Below are positions 41,267 through 54,200 of a stretch of 64,000 bases of DNA, piece after piece (position 1 is the stretch's first letter; every line of letters begins with the position of its first letter). The notes under the pieces were generated by a model. It was given only the letters and a program-made list of their open reading frames with translations, was not told the origin of the DNA and ran no database searches. The translations under genes were made by a program, and so were the position numbers. The stretch is from Liolophura sinensis (Eukaryota; Mollusca; Polyplacophora; Chitonida; Chitonidae), in contig NC_088307.1 of assembly GCF_032854445.1 (NCBI RefSeq), forward strand, positions 4,960,001-5,024,000, read 5' to 3'.

Positions 41267-44200
41267 CTGAAAAGAAACCAAAATATTGATTCTTCTTAGG
41301 AAAAGAAAACAACATTAACAACTATGGCTGCATTGTAAAATACAGACAATGTTTACTATTCCAAACTACCCCATTTCTTCTCATTTTTGGGACACCTGGT
41401 CTGCTCTTTTCAGCCAGTAAACATGTAATTATAGCAAGAATAATTAGTTTTTCTCTTATGGTTAGGCCATCCAATAAACGACATACTCATACCTGCACTT
41501 TTCCAAAAATCTTGGAAATCAACGTCAATATTCTGCATTGGGCACTACTAATACATGTCCCAAAAATTAAAAGAATTAGGCTAACGAATATCACAAGCAA
41601 GATAAAACAGTATCAAATTATCTGTCTGGGAAAGTTTTCAGATCAGCCAGTGTCAGTGGGTTATCACGGATGGCTCTGAGCTCTATAATGCTCCATGTAA
41701 ATCAAAAGGGTTCCTCAAAACAGGAAACAGCCCTCTCAAGCTATCATCAGAAAATTCAGGCAATGTCGTTTATACACGAGCTCACTTCAAACAATGATTC
41801 TGACTTCATTGTATGAGGACCTCGTTTTCAACAATGAGTTAACAAAATATTGTTGTTTTTTTTTTCAATAATTCATAGACGAAATGCTGAATGTGTCTTC
41901 TTAAAACCAGGTGCTCTGCTTCCAATGCCTTTGGGCTTAGAAAGAAAGGCTGACTGACATGGATTAATATACTCTTGGTCGTTGCTCCAAATCATAACCA
42001 GTTTAATCAGGGATATTACTGTCTATCTTACGTATCTTGGACGATCATTTGGAAACACTACTTTACACATTTCAAATAAGAATTAAGGACATTTCATGAT
42101 TTTCTTGATCAATTAATGAAGATTTCTAGCAAAGAAAATGATGTTTAAAAAATCTGGGCCAAGAGGTTTCACAAGCAGACTGAAATGATAACGAAATCAA
42201 AATCCACTGCTAGAAGTCCACTCATGCAATGTACACACAATAATACAAACATACCTATGTATAGTGTACACACAACACGCAAGATGCTCACAGAAAAGAA
42301 TACTGATCGCTTTTTCCTCACTTCCCCCAAAATTTTCAAAATTTTTATGACTGGGATATTTAATCTTGATTATGTTTACTTTCACTTTCGTAATGCTGAT
42401 AGCAAATGAAGTCTCACATTGCTGGATGACAGCTTCCTCAATGTCCTCCTTCTGTCTGTTAGTGGCATGCAGTCGCGTCTGGGCGTCTTTGGCTGCGCTC
42501 GCTAGCAGGTTGTACTTCAGCCTCAACATGTACAACTCACTCTGAAGGTGGTCATTCTGAAATTAAAACAGTTCATGAATTATTTTCTTTTTCTAGCAAA
42601 ATAGCTACAGTTATTCTTCAACCTTTTCGCGTGTTCACAAGGTGTTTATTCAAGCATATTCTGAAGGCATTTTTCTGTGTTGACTGATAAAATCATACTT
42701 TTTGTGCAGCTCTGAAATTGGCCAATTTAACCAATGTAATTTTGTCCTCAAAATCAAAATCAAAATTGCACTGAAAATTGCACTTTCATTTGCGAAAAAG
42801 TTAAGGAATTAGGGTAATATGGCTTTAAATTTCTAAAAATGACCATGGTAATCAATTTGTCAGGTTCAGATCATAACCTACTGAAAAAAATGGAAGTTTC
42901 AGCATTAAAAGTAATATTTTTCCACATTTTATATGCAAATTGTATTTTTTGATTCAGGTAAATCTTTAGGACTAATAATTATCTCTCTAGGAAATTTAAA
43001 CTTCATTAGCATTTTTGTTTAAAGCAACAATACCGATATATTTGTTTATACGATAAATGATGTAAAAATTTCACCCAAGGCAGTTGCTCATTTTGCCCCG
43101 TTTCAGCACCAAAAATAATATTATGTAACATTTATTTGTTTCTAAAAAATGCACTTTTGGGCGAAATTTTTGAACATCTACCATATGTACTATCCACAAG
43201 ATAGTTGTGTGTTGTTTGTTAAGTAGTGAAAACCTGTGAGAGGCAGAGAGTAAAACTGACTTTTTTCATGAGTAAGAGAGTAAAACTGATTTTTTCCATG
43301 AGTAAGAGAGTAAAACTGACCTTCTCCAAGACCTTGGAGCTGTAGAACTCCCCTTTATCATCACAGGCTGGCAGTTGAGTCACCCAGAACGAGGTGATCA
43401 GGCGATTCTCCTCACTCAGGCACATCCGCAAATTCTCCACAGACAAGGAGAGTTCCTTCAAAGTGCTGTACTCAATGCTCTGTAGCAAGGAATTTAAATA
43501 CATTTATTTACTGGAGGATGTTGAATGCCTACCATGGTTACGATATTGTGCAATGCCACTCTGTGCCGTGAGTTGGGGAGAAAAGGCTGGTAGAAACCAT
43601 TACCACTTTTGCTTCCACAGCACATCACTGATATAAAACTTATAGACTTGCTTCTTTCTTTATTTGACATTTTGGAACTCATGCCATTGTGATCAGGTTT
43701 ATGAATGGTGGGCAAAAAAAGCACTCTAGAAACAGATGGGTTTGAACCCATGGCCTCATCTGTCAAGGCTTGACTAGCTCACACATGAACAAAACCTAAG
43801 TATAGCTTGTTTCCTGCGTGGCTAACGAAGGACAGCAAGCTGCCACACATGCTTCCCCTACAGTCATGATTTTTCATAGTTACATAACATCAAACTTGCG
43901 AATTAGTTGCTAATTTAAAGAACATGTGAGCAACAATGAAACACTCATTACATGCATGTACAAATGCACACATGTATATGCAAGCTTTGTGTTAAAGGGA
44001 TGATGGGAAAATCAATTCCTGATGCGATTCAAAAATTAATGAACTATTTTTGCAATCAGCATGCAAGACAGCAATAAGTCTTTGTTGTCAACACTCACAT
44101 TTCCACACAACATGCTTTCAGCCTTCTTGTCTGAGACGGCATTCATTTCTCTTAAAGTGAAAGACAGCACCTGACTAATGTTTATGTCCACTGAAAAACT

Positions 44201-47200
44201 AGCATTCAAAGTATCTTAAACCGGCATTAAATATTATGTTATATTTTCCTAAAACCAGTAAAAGTTTAGCGAAACTTCATCTTGACACGGCTTCAGCGCG
44301 TCTCCATTAACAACAGCAAGGTGACGTCAAGTTTGCTCTAGCTCTCTAACATCAAAGTTATTTTCCGTATTACAGTCAAACCAGTAGCCTAGGACAGTTA
44401 AAAGTTATGGAGTTCAGTGATGAAGGTCCAAGTTTTACATAGCTTTCTCGGAAATTGGACATACTGGAAGGATATTTCTTCTACTGCTTGAAATGCTGAT
44501 AAACTAAGCCTGCGATATCATTTACAGTTGAAGTAGCCTGCAGTTGCACAGCCAGGTTATTCCTGGTTCAAGTCATATCCTCCAGATAATTGTGCTGGTG
44601 AATTTGACAAATATTAACAAAATAACAATAGGATTGTTGTACAACTAGATTCATGCTCCGTTCTGAAACAAATGGAAATAAATCTAAACACCACTGAGGC
44701 TGATCTAGGCATTTGACTGTCCCTGAATTTTATGCTTCACTTTTGTGGTGATGGCTTTTAAGATGAGAACAGTGCTGACCTAGTTTTCGCAGGCGTCAGA
44801 GAAAGCACATCAGCTTGAACATAGCGCTTCAAGAATTTTACTGTACTTTACAAAAGAAAACAGAAAAAAAAAAATCATGAAAAAAATGACAAAGGATAAA
44901 ACCTTAAATTCTTCAATTCTTATAAACTTAAAGAAAAAAAATTATATCATAAGATTTAATTGTCCGCTACCATCTTCTCATTCCCACAAACCTTCAGTAT
45001 CCCTGATAGATGTTTCACTGAGTCTGACATTTGTTATTTAGAAACTGCTGACTAAGTGGTGAAATAAACAACAAAAAATGTATTTGTATAATTTGAACAG
45101 GGTGTCTAAGTAGGCCTGGAGTCTACTGGAGAGATGAATGTGGTTTAGGCCGAGACAGTATGCTACTGTTTACACGGCTTGTAAATCAACTGATTTTACG
45201 TCTGTGGTTGTACGTAAATGATACAGACCTGTCCCGCAACACAGTGTTAAATGGCCCCTCTGCTATACGTAACTAAATCATTGTAAACAATCTCAAAATG
45301 ATGTCTTATGCAGCAGTTCTGTGTTATCATATGTCACTTCATGGAGTGAATGGGTAGAGGCTATGTCACAGCTTAGGCCGCGCAATCTGATAGCAACACG
45401 TTTCAATGGATAAAATTCTCAAGATGGCTGCCTCAATTCACCCCATCCATTTCTGCAGTATTGTCATTTTGTTCTACACGTTATTCAGTGAAATCTCATT
45501 AAAATAATAAAATATGATACTGTTTAGAGAGCTTGAGAATCCTGCTTTCCACTGAAATATGTTTTAGCAAGGTGCTGTCTTATTCCTTTTAGAATTGCAT
45601 GAAGCACATGCATGCAGCCGTTCTGGTTTGTTCAGATGGCAGTTTCTGCTGAGAGGTACAAGTAGCATGGACTCTTTGACAAGTATGGTCTTTGTCCAAA
45701 TGTTCACCATGTAATAGGTAAAATGTTAGCGAGTATTTACAGTGTCTTGTACAGCTGTCATGCCCTATTTACCAGTCCATAACCTCTACTACTGCATTTC
45801 ACATTCTTGTATACAGCATGCATTCCTATCTGCACAGCATCCTTGTACTACGTTCATGCTTCCTTATACTACGTTCATGTTTTCTTGTTCAGCATTCAGA
45901 TACAACATTCAGGCATTCTTATACAACATTCAGGCATTCTTGTTTTGCATTCAGGCTTTCTTGTGCTGTGTTCAGGCTTTCTTGTGCAGCGTTCAGGCAT
46001 TCCTGTTCAGCATTCAGGCAATCTTGTACAGCATTCAGGCATTCTTGTACAGCGTTCAGGCATTCTTGTACAGCGTTCAGGCATTCCTGTTCAGCGTTCA
46101 GGCATTCTTGTACAGCATTCAGGCATTCTTGTACAGCATTCAGGCATTCTTGTACAACATTCGGGCATTCTTGTACAGCATTCAGGCATTCTTGTACAAC
46201 ATCCGGGCATTCTTGTACAGCATTCAGGCATTCTTGTACAGCATTCAGGCATTCTTGTACAGCATTCAGGCATTCTTGTACAGCATTCAGGCATTCTTGT
46301 ACAACATTCAGGCATTCTTGTACAGCATTCAGGCATCCTTGTACAGCATTCAGGCATTCTTGTACAACATTCAGGCATTCTTGTACAACATTCAGGCATT
46401 CTTGTACAGCATTCAGGCATTCTTGTACAACATTCAGGCATTCTTGTACAGCATTCAGACATTCTTATACAGCATTCAGGCATTCTTGTACAACATTCGG
46501 GCATCCTTGTACAGCATTCAGGCATTCTTGTACAACATTCAGGCATTCTTGTACAGCATTCAGACATTCTTGTACAGCATTCAGGCATTCTTGTACAACA
46601 TTCAGGCATTCTTGTACAACATTCAGGCATTCTTGTACAACATTCAGGCATTCTTGTACAGCATTCATGTTTTCTCAAACAACTCATTCCTTCATGCCCA
46701 GCACTCCTGCTTCATTGACAGCCTTCGCTGATCATTTAAGTATAGGAAGAAATGTTCAGCAGACACAAAACATGATCATTCGAAAAATAAATATACTACC
46801 TTTATTAACTGAAAAAAAGGAAGTGAAATACACAGCGTTAGAATAAAATATATAACCTGGCAAATGCGTATGGGAAAAATTAAACATTTGATCCCTTTAT
46901 TTCTACTGAATCACACACAACCTTTCCTTGACCGTATCTTATCGGCAGGACCACAAAGCTAAAATGCTCACAGAACTGTGCACTCTCAGCTGGTACATCT
47001 GTAAGGGTGAAGGAAACCCTTATGCCTGGATAATACCACTGACCTTTGGCAAAAACATGACAAATCTCGATGCAACGGCGGGGTTCTATTGTTTTTCGAG
47101 CAAGCATGAAATTCTCGGATGATATGGTACCTTCAGACTCAAATTCATCCAACCTTGGAAGTGCTCTCAGCAGATTTTCATTTCTTTGTTCTTTCTTGTA

Positions 47201-48150
47201 GTATATCACACTGTGATGCTCATTAAAGTACATAAGCGTAATAGCATTACAGCAGAAAACAAAGTGTTTTACTGCGATTTGGATTGCCATATGTGGCATA
47301 TCAAATCTTGCATTTTGTTTTCCTGTCACAAAGTCCCCTGGATGTACAATGAACCAAATGTCAAAGCTCTCTTTCACAATTTTGTCAACGTACCTGGCTG
47401 GGAGACATAGACTTGAACCTGGAGAGTCGCTCCGCTATCCTGGCCTGAATCCCACTCAGTACCCTCCGACACTCATTATTCTCTTTCTTCAGGTGTTCAT
47501 AGTCGTCCACCTTCCCAACGGCAAATAAGTGGCGGATGTCGGGGTCCACACCAACTGGGAACACGTCTGTAACCAACAAAACTGAAACTGTAATCTAACC
47601 TCTTCTGTAACTCTGTACTGGTTTTTTTATCACTTTTTTTTCAACACACACACATAGGTTAATAAGTCACTTTGTACTGTACAAATCAAAAACAGTTGTC
47701 CTCTAAGCCTAAACAAAACAAAAGAGATAAGAATGAAATAATACTGAATCAAATTTTTTGTGTTTCCTCAATTAATACCTGAAAAGTTTCCTAATACATT
47801 AACTTATTTACTTATTTGATTGGTGTTTTACCATTATGGCGGTCGGAAACTAGAGAGAGCCTGGGGAAACCCACGACCATCCGCCGGATGGAGAGGAAGC
47901 CAGCATGAGCTGGACTTTAACTCACAGCGACCACATTGGTGAGAGGCTCCCGGATCATTGCGCCAAACTGGCGCGCTGATCCCCTCAGCCGTCGAGGCCC
48001 CAATATATTAACCATACAGAGGTAAAAAACACACAGTCAAACTATTACAATCATGCCATTCATGTAAATCAACATGTTAACAACAAAACCTACACAAGAC
48101 AATTGTTATTTATATAATACGTAATTTGGTACAAAGCATATGTATATATC

Positions 48151-48201
<51 letters not shown>

Positions 48202-51200
48202 CTAACAATTAGAATTTATATTTTATGTTACAGGCCAATGGCTGCAGGACTGCAAACATGGTTGCAACATAACTGCACAAAGGGCATAGCAACATTCCTA
48301 AAACTGGCACAATGACACTGAAACACACCTTGGTTAATGCTTAGCTCACAGCCGTCAAATTTCTGATATCAAATGATATCAAAAATCTTCTTAATAAAAT
48401 TTCTGATCTCCAAACCCTTTTGACGGGTTCAAAAATGCTCTGGATAAGGCGATGAAGGACATGTTTTACATATGAGAGGTAAAACATGGTAAAGCATGAT
48501 GATTGCCCAGAACATGGGGTACATCTGTTAGGGTTATGCCACATAAAAATATCTGAAGCATGATGAATATATACCCATTCCTGTGAATAACAAAGACTTT
48601 GATATGAACCAACAAAGGACATTCCGCTTCATGCTTCATTCATGTTTTATATCCATACATGTATCATTGTATTAGTTACATCAGATCAAGTGAAATGGAA
48701 CAAATTTAAACTGTGCATCAGGTTCAAATCATGTTAACTTTAACTTTCGTCAAGCATAAAAACAAATGAACGAGGAATTCAAGGAGAAATGGGTTGACAC
48801 AAACAAGGCTTGTAAGGTATAGGGGAAATCCAAAGTGCAGGAGGCGCTGAGAAAAAGAGAAATGAAAGATTGTGCAAAGGGGTTCAAGCATGCATTCATG
48901 TGATGGTTGAAATGTTCAAGCATACCATTATAAGTTACACGTTTGTCATGGGAGCAGCTCAAAAATGCACAACAACGCACACATACAACACACAAGGTGA
49001 TGTTCAAACATGCTTATCAGGAGGGGGAGACCATGTGCAAATTCAAGATTGCATTTCAAAGGAATGTTACAACAAATTCAAGGTAGGGGAGATCAAAATC
49101 CTGTGGAAGATGGACTGACCTACAAAACTACTGGGAGGATCATAAACATGATAGGTCATGTTGCCCTCGGAGGCGTGTCGCACGGACAGCGATCGCTGAT
49201 GCATGCTGGCTGACAAAGGTCCGCCAGGTAACGACGTCGCAGACAGCAGCGACATCCCCAAGTCATAGCCGCGCCCTGAGTTAGGCCAGGTTCTAGATAG
49301 GCCATGTGGAGAATGGAGGGTACCTATCAAGGCTGTAGACAGGAAAGTAAATATGATTGGTAAAAAAAGTAAAGTATGAATAGTTTAAAACTCGAGTTCT
49401 GCAAAATCTTGTATAACCTCTTGCTACCTGGCATCCAGAAGAAGAGGAGACATTAAAAATTTAAACAACAACAACAGGAAACAGTGCTTTGTTATTATTT
49501 AAGTACTGAGTAACATCAGTGAGTTTTAATAAGCCACATACAACATATTAGTTGTTGGGTTTTTTTCTTGTTTATGTCACACTCAAGATGTTTTCACTCA
49601 CTGGGTTGTTTTCAAAAACGACTTTTCGTACAACAGAGGTAACACAGAGGAAACCGAGAAGAGAAAAGTACAAACCACAGTGCCTGACTAACCGTCTAAC
49701 CTAAAGCTACAACTAAGCCAACCAGAGCCAGGAAGAAAACCAAAAAGCATCAAAGAGGAGTCCTGTGCAATCTGTGCAAACAGCCCAAATTGAACTGTTT
49801 TTTTCTCAAAAACAGTTTGATGAACAATGTCTACATTGTCATGGATGTTGTCATGTTTAGCACTGAACACAGTACTAAATTATGACACCAAAAATTTTTG
49901 GGCAATTTTCAAAATAAATATTCCTAGATTTGTACAATAAAACTAAGAAGTAAACATTTGTTAAATATTTTTATGAGTACTAGGGCACAATTCCAGTCAA
50001 CAGTTTGCGCCAGCATTTTCAGGTCCTGCCCAGAGGAGGCAATCGTGAAAATATAACCAAAATCTTGTCAAGCTGATACTTTTGATGGAGTTGAGAGGAA
50101 CGTCATAACCCAGTAAAATGAAATCTGTACTGAGAAATCTGTTGCCATTTTTTTAAGTTTCCTAATTTTGTAAGACTTTGTGAGATTTTGGGGATTCTTC
50201 CTTCATGTGAAGGATCAAACATTTATTCTGCCCTCAATACATCATTCGATGTACCTACTTGTCTAAAAGTATGAAGAGTGTAAGCACCCTAGTGAGCCTC
50301 AGCTCAGACCACCAGCTCTGACCTAATTTATACTGTCCAAAACATTTACACATGAGCAAGACTACAGCGAAAATCATGATGTATTGAATGAAGATTCAAG
50401 GATGGAACATACCAGTTTTGTCTTTGCAAACTTTCCTGCAACCATTTAGAAATGCACCTGCCCTTTCTTGTGTTACTACCATTATTTCCACTTCACAACA
50501 ATGTATCAGTAAACAGATACAGATTCTATCCATGGAAGCATCTGGCAGCAGTGATATCAATGACAGTTCAGGAAATTATACTAATATATTCACAGCTACA
50601 TGCTCCTGCAGATGAGAGGTAACAGGTTCGAAAAAATACTCTCAAGGCTGTTTGCTCTTCAGAAGCGGGGTGTTTTTGGAGAGATTTCTTCTTCCCAAAG
50701 CCATGCCACAAATATCTGGCAAGTTTGATATTTTATGGACTCGCGAGGGGCAAATCTCAACTCGTATGGTGGCCCTGAGGTATCAGCTGAGGGGAAGAAT
50801 GGTATCGGCCAATTAAAAAAATATAATCTGTCACTTGATATGAAGATCGTGAGCCCCAGTGAATTGAAGACATACTTTTAAAGGACAAGTCTGTAGATAT
50901 TTCACCAAATTATCCTTGCTTGTATGATGTCAGGTCTACCGATTTTAAAAATCGGGATAAGTGGCACCAAACTATGCAGGAAATAGCCAAGGGTAGGAGG
51001 TATGATGTCAGGTTTTGGCATCTAGTTCCCGAATTAGTACTGCATATGTGATGCTTTGTCGCTGCCCCAGGATCCACTCCTTGGTCCATGTTTTGCAACA
51101 TTTTGCTCTTAATTGCCACTGACAGCATCTGAGCAGTAAAATCAATAAATGCGTATCTTGTTGAACTCACATGAAAAAAAAAACCAATTTGATGAAATAA

Positions 51201-54200
51201 AATTAAAAAACTGGCATCAGTAAAAACACGAAAAAAGAATGTCAGTCAAGGCCTTTTTGAAGCGTCATTCGCGTAACATCAACCATAATATCTAAATTTT
51301 TGGCCTAACCAAGTCCTTTATCACAAAGAGCCCAGCTGTTCAAAACTGTGCTAGCTGTTAAGTCAAATATTAACTTTAGTAAGGACTAAAGCTTCATTTG
51401 CATCAGGCCACCAATGGTACGAAGATTAAAGTGTAACTGTTACTTTTAACACGCTTTTTAACGGCCAGGTTCCTCATAATTTCTCCTTATCCTGGGTACA
51501 CCTCTGAGTCATATTCTTAATCAAATTGAGACTGCTTGTTCAAAAGGATTGCAAGTCTAAGTTGATTGTAAATCACTAAGATCACATACTTACAATCGAC
51601 ACCCTCTTCGCATGTATGTTAAAATCATCGCAAAAATTACAACTGGCAGGACCTGTTGTAAATATTTAAAATCAACCCAAAATAGCACAAGTATAAATAC
51701 TCAAAAAGAGACTACAAGAATTAAAACCTCTTTTGAAAATAAAAACAAGAAGTAGTTATGGACAGGTACATCGTCCATTTATACAGACCAGCTTTATGTA
51801 CAAGTCAAATTTGGCATATGAAGTTGATTGTAACTTTGAAAAGTAACAGTAGCCTTACAATACCTTTGTGCAAGTGGCTGCAGGATTTACAATGGATTGT
51901 AGCTACAATCCCTTTGTGCAAGCTGGCCAAGAAATGTTGTTTAAGCCTGAGTAAAATCAGGAAGACTTACCATCTCTCTCCTCTGAGGACTGGGAGTGCT
52001 GACTGCCAAGAGTGTCAAACCCTGACACCAGGTGGCCGCTACCATCAGAACTGTGCCCGCTGCGGTTCAACTCCACACTGCTGCCATAAGGCAAGTTTAG
52101 GCGGGGTGCAGGGACACCTGAGCAGTTCCCGTAAGAACCGTTCTGAGACCCCTGTGAACCATTCTGAGAACTGTACTGGGACCCTTGAGAACTGTGCTGA
52201 GATCCCTGGGACCTGGACAAATAGGAAATAACAAATGGGAACATTTTTTTTTACTGAATTTTAAAAATCTCATCCGTGAGGATCTGATTTTTATTTCCCT
52301 GCAGCTTTTAAATAAATATGTTAGACCGTCTGTGAAAAAGTTTAAATATTGCTTCTCAAAGAGGTTGTAACTGACAGGTTCAATGAATAAATTCTTGATA
52401 CAATGTACTGAATGTGTCTTTACTCAAGCCTAATTGACTAAATAATGAATTCCTTATGTACAACTTAGGCCTGGGTAATGCTTTTTCCAAGGTGCAATGA
52501 AATATCTACCCTATGACTTTGTCCAGAGTATAACATTACACCTAGAAAAAAAAAACTGACTGTTCTGATCCCAAACTTTATAGGTGACACTATGACCATG
52601 CATAAAGAAATTTTATAAAATGTGACACAAAATGATGCTTTCTGACAATTTTTGAAATTTGCTTGAAAACTTTTTGTTGGTAACCCATCCTATTTTTGTT
52701 CCATTTACTTGTGAATTTTAACTTTACGACATGAATTAACATGACCTTACTTGCTGAGGGTCTCCTGCTCACCCACGTACCTCTCTGTGGTACAACTATG
52801 GGAATTCAGGTAACGAGTGTGGGCGTCAGGACTGGGCATTCCGTCTGAAGCTTCTGTAAGATGCAAAACATATATCTATTTACAGATGTAAGCAAATTTT
52901 GTAAACACAAAACAACACTGCGGACTTAAAATTCATGCAAAACAAAATGACAATGTAGACTAAAAAGTTTGCATCAAGACATGTATACACATGCAACTAA
53001 TTGTTTCCTGGATTTTTTCCCTCTCACACTTGTCATTTACCTACAACCAGGTTAACATTAACATTCCCCTCTGATCCTCCACAGACCTCCCCCAGATTCC
53101 CCGCAGATGTCCCGCAGGGAGTTGCGGGGCATATGATCTCCTGTGGAGAATACTACGAGGGTACATGCACCTCCCGCGGAGCATTTTGCGACATCTACAA
53201 GCGTGCATATTACTGCAGCCGTTAGTTTTAGCTGCTGATTTGGCCCCCACGATGTGATAAATGTTTTGTTTTAACACAGAATCATTTTTCGGTGTTAGCT
53301 ACGCCGTCGGAAAATATGCAAGTTAACAGGTTGTTTACAGCCTGAAAATCCTGTCTAAGGATGGCTTATAGTTACTGACACGCGGAGACCGCTGTCATCT
53401 TTAGCCCGTACCACTTGTGTACCCAATTATGATATTGTATCTGTATTCACCTACCCCATTGGCAAAGCTCACTGCTCACGCAATACTGAACATCCAAATG
53501 CAGTTAATACATGGTCTGTCCGCAAGCTAAGACATTAATGCAATCTTTTGCAACCAATGACAATGACCTTTACTCCATATTTCCACAAAAAATCTCAGTC
53601 AAACTCGAATATAAGGTCTATTTTGAACTACTCACTGCGTGCCATCTACCAGATTGACCTAAATCTACTGAGAATCTGATATCATGTGATTTCAAAGCAC
53701 TGTGTTTCAAATACACTTAGTTAGCTAAACAAATCCATGGCTTGTTTATATTTGTTTTTGATTGATGTTAAATATGACATCTATTCACTTTCATGATGGC
53801 AGTCAGGTTTATGGGTGAAGGAAACAGAAACGACATTGCAGAACCGTACACCACTGTCCTTTGCCTGATACCTAATAATATCCCTGAGCCAACCTCACTA
53901 TCAAGAGCTAAACAAGGCTAAATACTAGCAAAGTTGCTAATCCCAAAAAACAGTTGAAGAGAGAAAAAATAGTTTTGCCCCACTGTCCCAGAGACCAAAT
54001 TAGGCTTTTCTGGCGTTTAATCCAAAGCCTGTATTTCAGTATTAAAATAAAACCCTCCTCAAGAAAATCACAACAATAACTCTGACTTAAGTCTAAGACA
54101 GCGTCGTGACCCTGGGGCCAGGAATTACACAGAAGTTTCCTATCACAGCCTTCGGGGGGTGGTTGTACCTTTGCTACCATGCCTGGAGCCATCTGTACTG

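Noticed and set aside
45742-46846. Three overlapping plus frames of 300-340 codons and a minus frame of ~200
   Set aside because: Produced by the stop-free 21-bp array; several registers are open at once.
46880-47377. 165-codon open frame on minus (starts MKESFDIWFIVHPGDFVTGK)
   Set aside because: It has no stop for 500 nt, but it overlaps a family T SINE fragment (CCACTGACCTTTGGCAAAAA at about 47036), shows no known domain and has no splice or codon pattern like the flanking exons. Treated as chance within the intron.
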